Below, one piece after another: positions 15,508 to 17,257 of a DNA stretch of 17,257 nt (position 1 is its first letter; each line of letters begins with the position of its first letter). The stretch covers positions 1 to 17,257 of the forward strand of contig JASAON010001365.1 in the NCBI GenBank assembly GCA_030849065.1, read 5' to 3'. The notes below the pieces were generated by a model. The model ran no database searches and was not told the origin of the DNA. It saw nothing but the letters and a program-made list of their open reading frames with translations. The position numbers were made by a program, and so were the translations under genes. The DNA comes from Jaenimonas drosophilae. Taxonomy: Eukaryota > Euglenozoa > Kinetoplastea > Trypanosomatida > Trypanosomatidae.

Positions 15508-17257
15508 ATGTATCCACCGCGCATCCACAGCAGTCAACTGCTTACCACAGTGCTTCTATTGTATGTCCTCATCTGTTCCGCAACTGCGGCGACGTACACG
15601 GTGGTACCGACGTATGAACTTGGTTTCCCCAGCGAACTTCCGTCCTACTCGTGGTACGCGGTTGGAGTGTCAATTCCCGCAGCCTCGGCTGGCGCTTCCC
15701 TCGCCTACACCGCATCGCTTACTTCCGTATCAACCAGTTCTATATTCTCCGTTTTCAGCGTCTTATCCGGTCAAAACAACGCCATGGCGATGTTTGGCCC
15801 GGCAGGGATGGGTCTAATATATCAACTGTACAACACAGGAAACAACTTTTACGGCATGTCTTTTGTGGCATTTGGGCCGCTCACACAAAGTGTCGACGGC
15901 ACTGGCAACACCATCTTCCTCAGCTATGTTGACCAGGTATATTTCACGATGCCATCCGAGCAGGCCCAAGCAGCTGGAATTATGGTGATGCTGGCAAGTC
16001 GTGACCTCTTTCCAAAACAACAGTCAATGTTCCGTGTTGGATCAATCGGCATTGCCTTCAGCTCCTCATTGCTCTACGGTGAGCTTGAGTCTTCGTACGG
16101 CATTACGGTGAACATTTGTAAGGTCAACAGCAATTCTGCCTACTCCTCAGCCACCTATAATAGTTGCATCGGCAACAAACCAGGCATTTTCTACCAGTAC
16201 GGCCAGAGTGAAGAAGACTCGAACACCATTACTTGGACCAACAACATCGTGACTGACCCGACACTCATTGAGCTTAACTCCACCGTCGCCACCACATTTG
16301 AGCTGCATTACCCTGTGCTCCAACTATACAATGCGAAGGCATCTTCCGGAGCAACGATGCTGCCACCAGAAAACGTTGTGACAGGCGCTCCTGTGCCAGG
16401 AGTGGATGCTATGGAGTACGCTGTCGCCGTGGACTTTGAGACTCAGGTTGGCAGCATGTTCTCAGCTGGCATGTCCCAGTGCTTGAAGAACTTCCTGATG
16501 GCTGGATGGGTTTCTGGTACTGCACTGATGCAGGCCCTCAACAAGTACACGGGAACCACAGCCGGAAACAGCGCGGCCTTCGCACAAAATTTGTACGCAG
16601 CCCAAAGCAGCTTTGTGGTGTCGGACTTGTTCATTGGAACCTTTGCGTCAAATCCGGGGTCGTGTAGCTCGACAGCCATGCTCCAGGGACTTTTATGCGG
16701 TTGCCACCATGCCGGCAACAATGTTTGGTTCTACCAGTTTGTGAAATCTGGCAATACCTATGACGTTGCTGCTATGTCCGGATTGATGTTCCAGTACGCG
16801 CTCGGCTACTGTGCCAACTTGATTCCACCAGGCGATATGGTTACCGTCCCAGACAACTCCCAGATGTACAAGCCCTACACCGTTCTCATTCAAACCCCAG
16901 TTCCAATCCACGTTGCAGGCTTTGCACCAACTGACAATACCATGATGGAAACAGTATGTACACAGACACACGATGTCATCACTCGTTTGTCCAACACGAA
17001 TCTGTACCAACACACATCGACCCACACGTACCGTGGCTACTGCATACCCTCAGCCGTGAACACCGTGTCGACCGCACTGGCCACACACACCAGCACTTTT
17101 GTGATGACTTCCATGATGGGTGTTATGCCCGACACTGTGACGACCCCAACCACCCTTGTTCTGGACTATATACCGCAGACGACGCAGCCGCATGTTTCAC
17201 AAGCAAACCTTGTGTACCTATTCCCTACGCTGGAGCAGGATCTGTACGTGCTTGCAT
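15508..17257 (+). CDS. Secreted or surface protein of unknown function, incomplete at right edge
   Basis: 583 complete codons are open from the ATG at 15508 to the window end with no stop, so the gene is cut by the window. Residues 1-27 look like a signal peptide: short polar start, hydrophobic LLTTVLLLYVLIC (11-23), and ATA-like cleavage context near residue 27. The rest is rich in Ser, Thr, Ala, Met, Tyr and Asn with scattered cysteines (notably GSCSS and LLCGCHH about 375-397) and at least one N-glycosylation sequon (NST, about residue 258). No further clear membrane helix is seen in the available part. I do not recognise a family; a receptor ectodomain or secreted enzyme are both possible. 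The start follows a strong splice tract at 15384-15408. Confidence 0.8.
   Translation, partial: MYPPRIHSSQLLTTVLLLYVLICSATAATYTVVPTYELGFPSELPSYSWYAVGVSIPAASAGASLAYTASLTSVSTSSIFSVFSVLSGQNNAMAMFGPAGMGLIYQLYNTGNNFYGMSFVAFGPLTQSVDGTGNTIFLSYVDQVYFTMPSEQAQAAGIMVMLASRDLFPKQQSMFRVGSIGIAFSSSLLYGELESSYGITVNICKVNSNSAYSSATYNSCIGNKPGIFYQYGQSEEDSNTITWTNNIVTDPTLIELNSTVATTFELHYPVLQLYNAKASSGATMLPPENVVTGAPVPGVDAMEYAVAVDFETQVGSMFSAGMSQCLKNFLMAGWVSGTALMQALNKYTGTTAGNSAAFAQNLYAAQSSFVVSDLFIGTFASNPGSCSSTAMLQGLLCGCHHAGNNVWFYQFVKSGNTYDVAAMSGLMFQYALGYCANLIPPGDMVTVPDNSQMYKPYTVLIQTPVPIHVAGFAPTDNTMMETVCTQTHDVITRLSNTNLYQHTSTHTYRGYCIPSAVNTVSTALATHTSTFVMTSMMGVMPDTVTTPTTLVLDYIPQTTQPHVSQANLVYLFPTLEQDLYVLA

Noticed and set aside
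1..17257. CRISPR arrays, insertion sequences, bacterial operons or ribosome binding sites
   Set aside because: No regularly spaced repeats, transposase-like frames or terminal inverted repeats were seen; gene spacing and splice tracts are trypanosomatid in style.

Overview
The window looks like trypanosomatid nuclear DNA (Leishmania/Crithidia/Leptomonas-type kinetoplastid). All credible genes lie on the + strand, none shows an intron, and pyrimidine tracts followed by AG (spliced-leader trans-splice acceptors) precede nearly every start codon. Intergenic spaces are about 0.2-1.8 kb and rich in T/C runs and CT microsatellites. I cannot name the genus. Coding GC, counted by eye on sample lines, is about 33-48% on the left and 55-58% further right, so the left part is lower than typical Leishmania.

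Layout, left to right. (1) Bases 1-35 are the 3' half of a tRNA gene with a Pol III T-run, followed by a 12-G run (164-175) that may mark a Pol II transcription-unit boundary. (2) A 233-residue class I SAM methyltransferase with an N-terminal CxxC...CxxC pair, bacterial in character (303-1004). (3) Seven tandem paralogues of 309-324 residues (1195-13545). I identify these as the MTP family (mannosyltransferase/phosphorylases, CAZy GT108, related to bacterial GH130 mannan phosphorylases), which in Leishmania make and degrade the beta-1,2-mannan reserve called mannogen. Leishmania also has seven, reported as acquired from bacteria. (4) RCE1, the CAAX prenyl endopeptidase (14191-15090). (5) A signal-peptide protein of unknown function that runs off the right edge (15508-17257, more than 583 codons).

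The seven MTP copies are not equivalent. Copies 1 and 2 form a divergent, lower-GC pair with their own motif variants. Copies 3, 4, 6 and 7 keep all family motifs. Copy 4 carries an extra 8-residue tail ending in Ser-Arg-Leu, a glycosome-import (PTS1) signal. Copy 5 is an intact reading frame that has lost the catalytic Asp and most of the other active-site motifs, so it is probably a pseudoenzyme. DNA-level similarity among copies 4, 6 and 7 is patchy, which suggests gene conversion.

As a system, the array would interconvert GDP-mannose, mannose-1-phosphate and beta-1,2-mannan, possibly in two compartments (cytosol and glycosome), with a non-catalytic member. RCE1 and the methyltransferase have no evident link to mannogen. 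In trypanosomatids adjacency reflects polycistronic transcription more than shared function.
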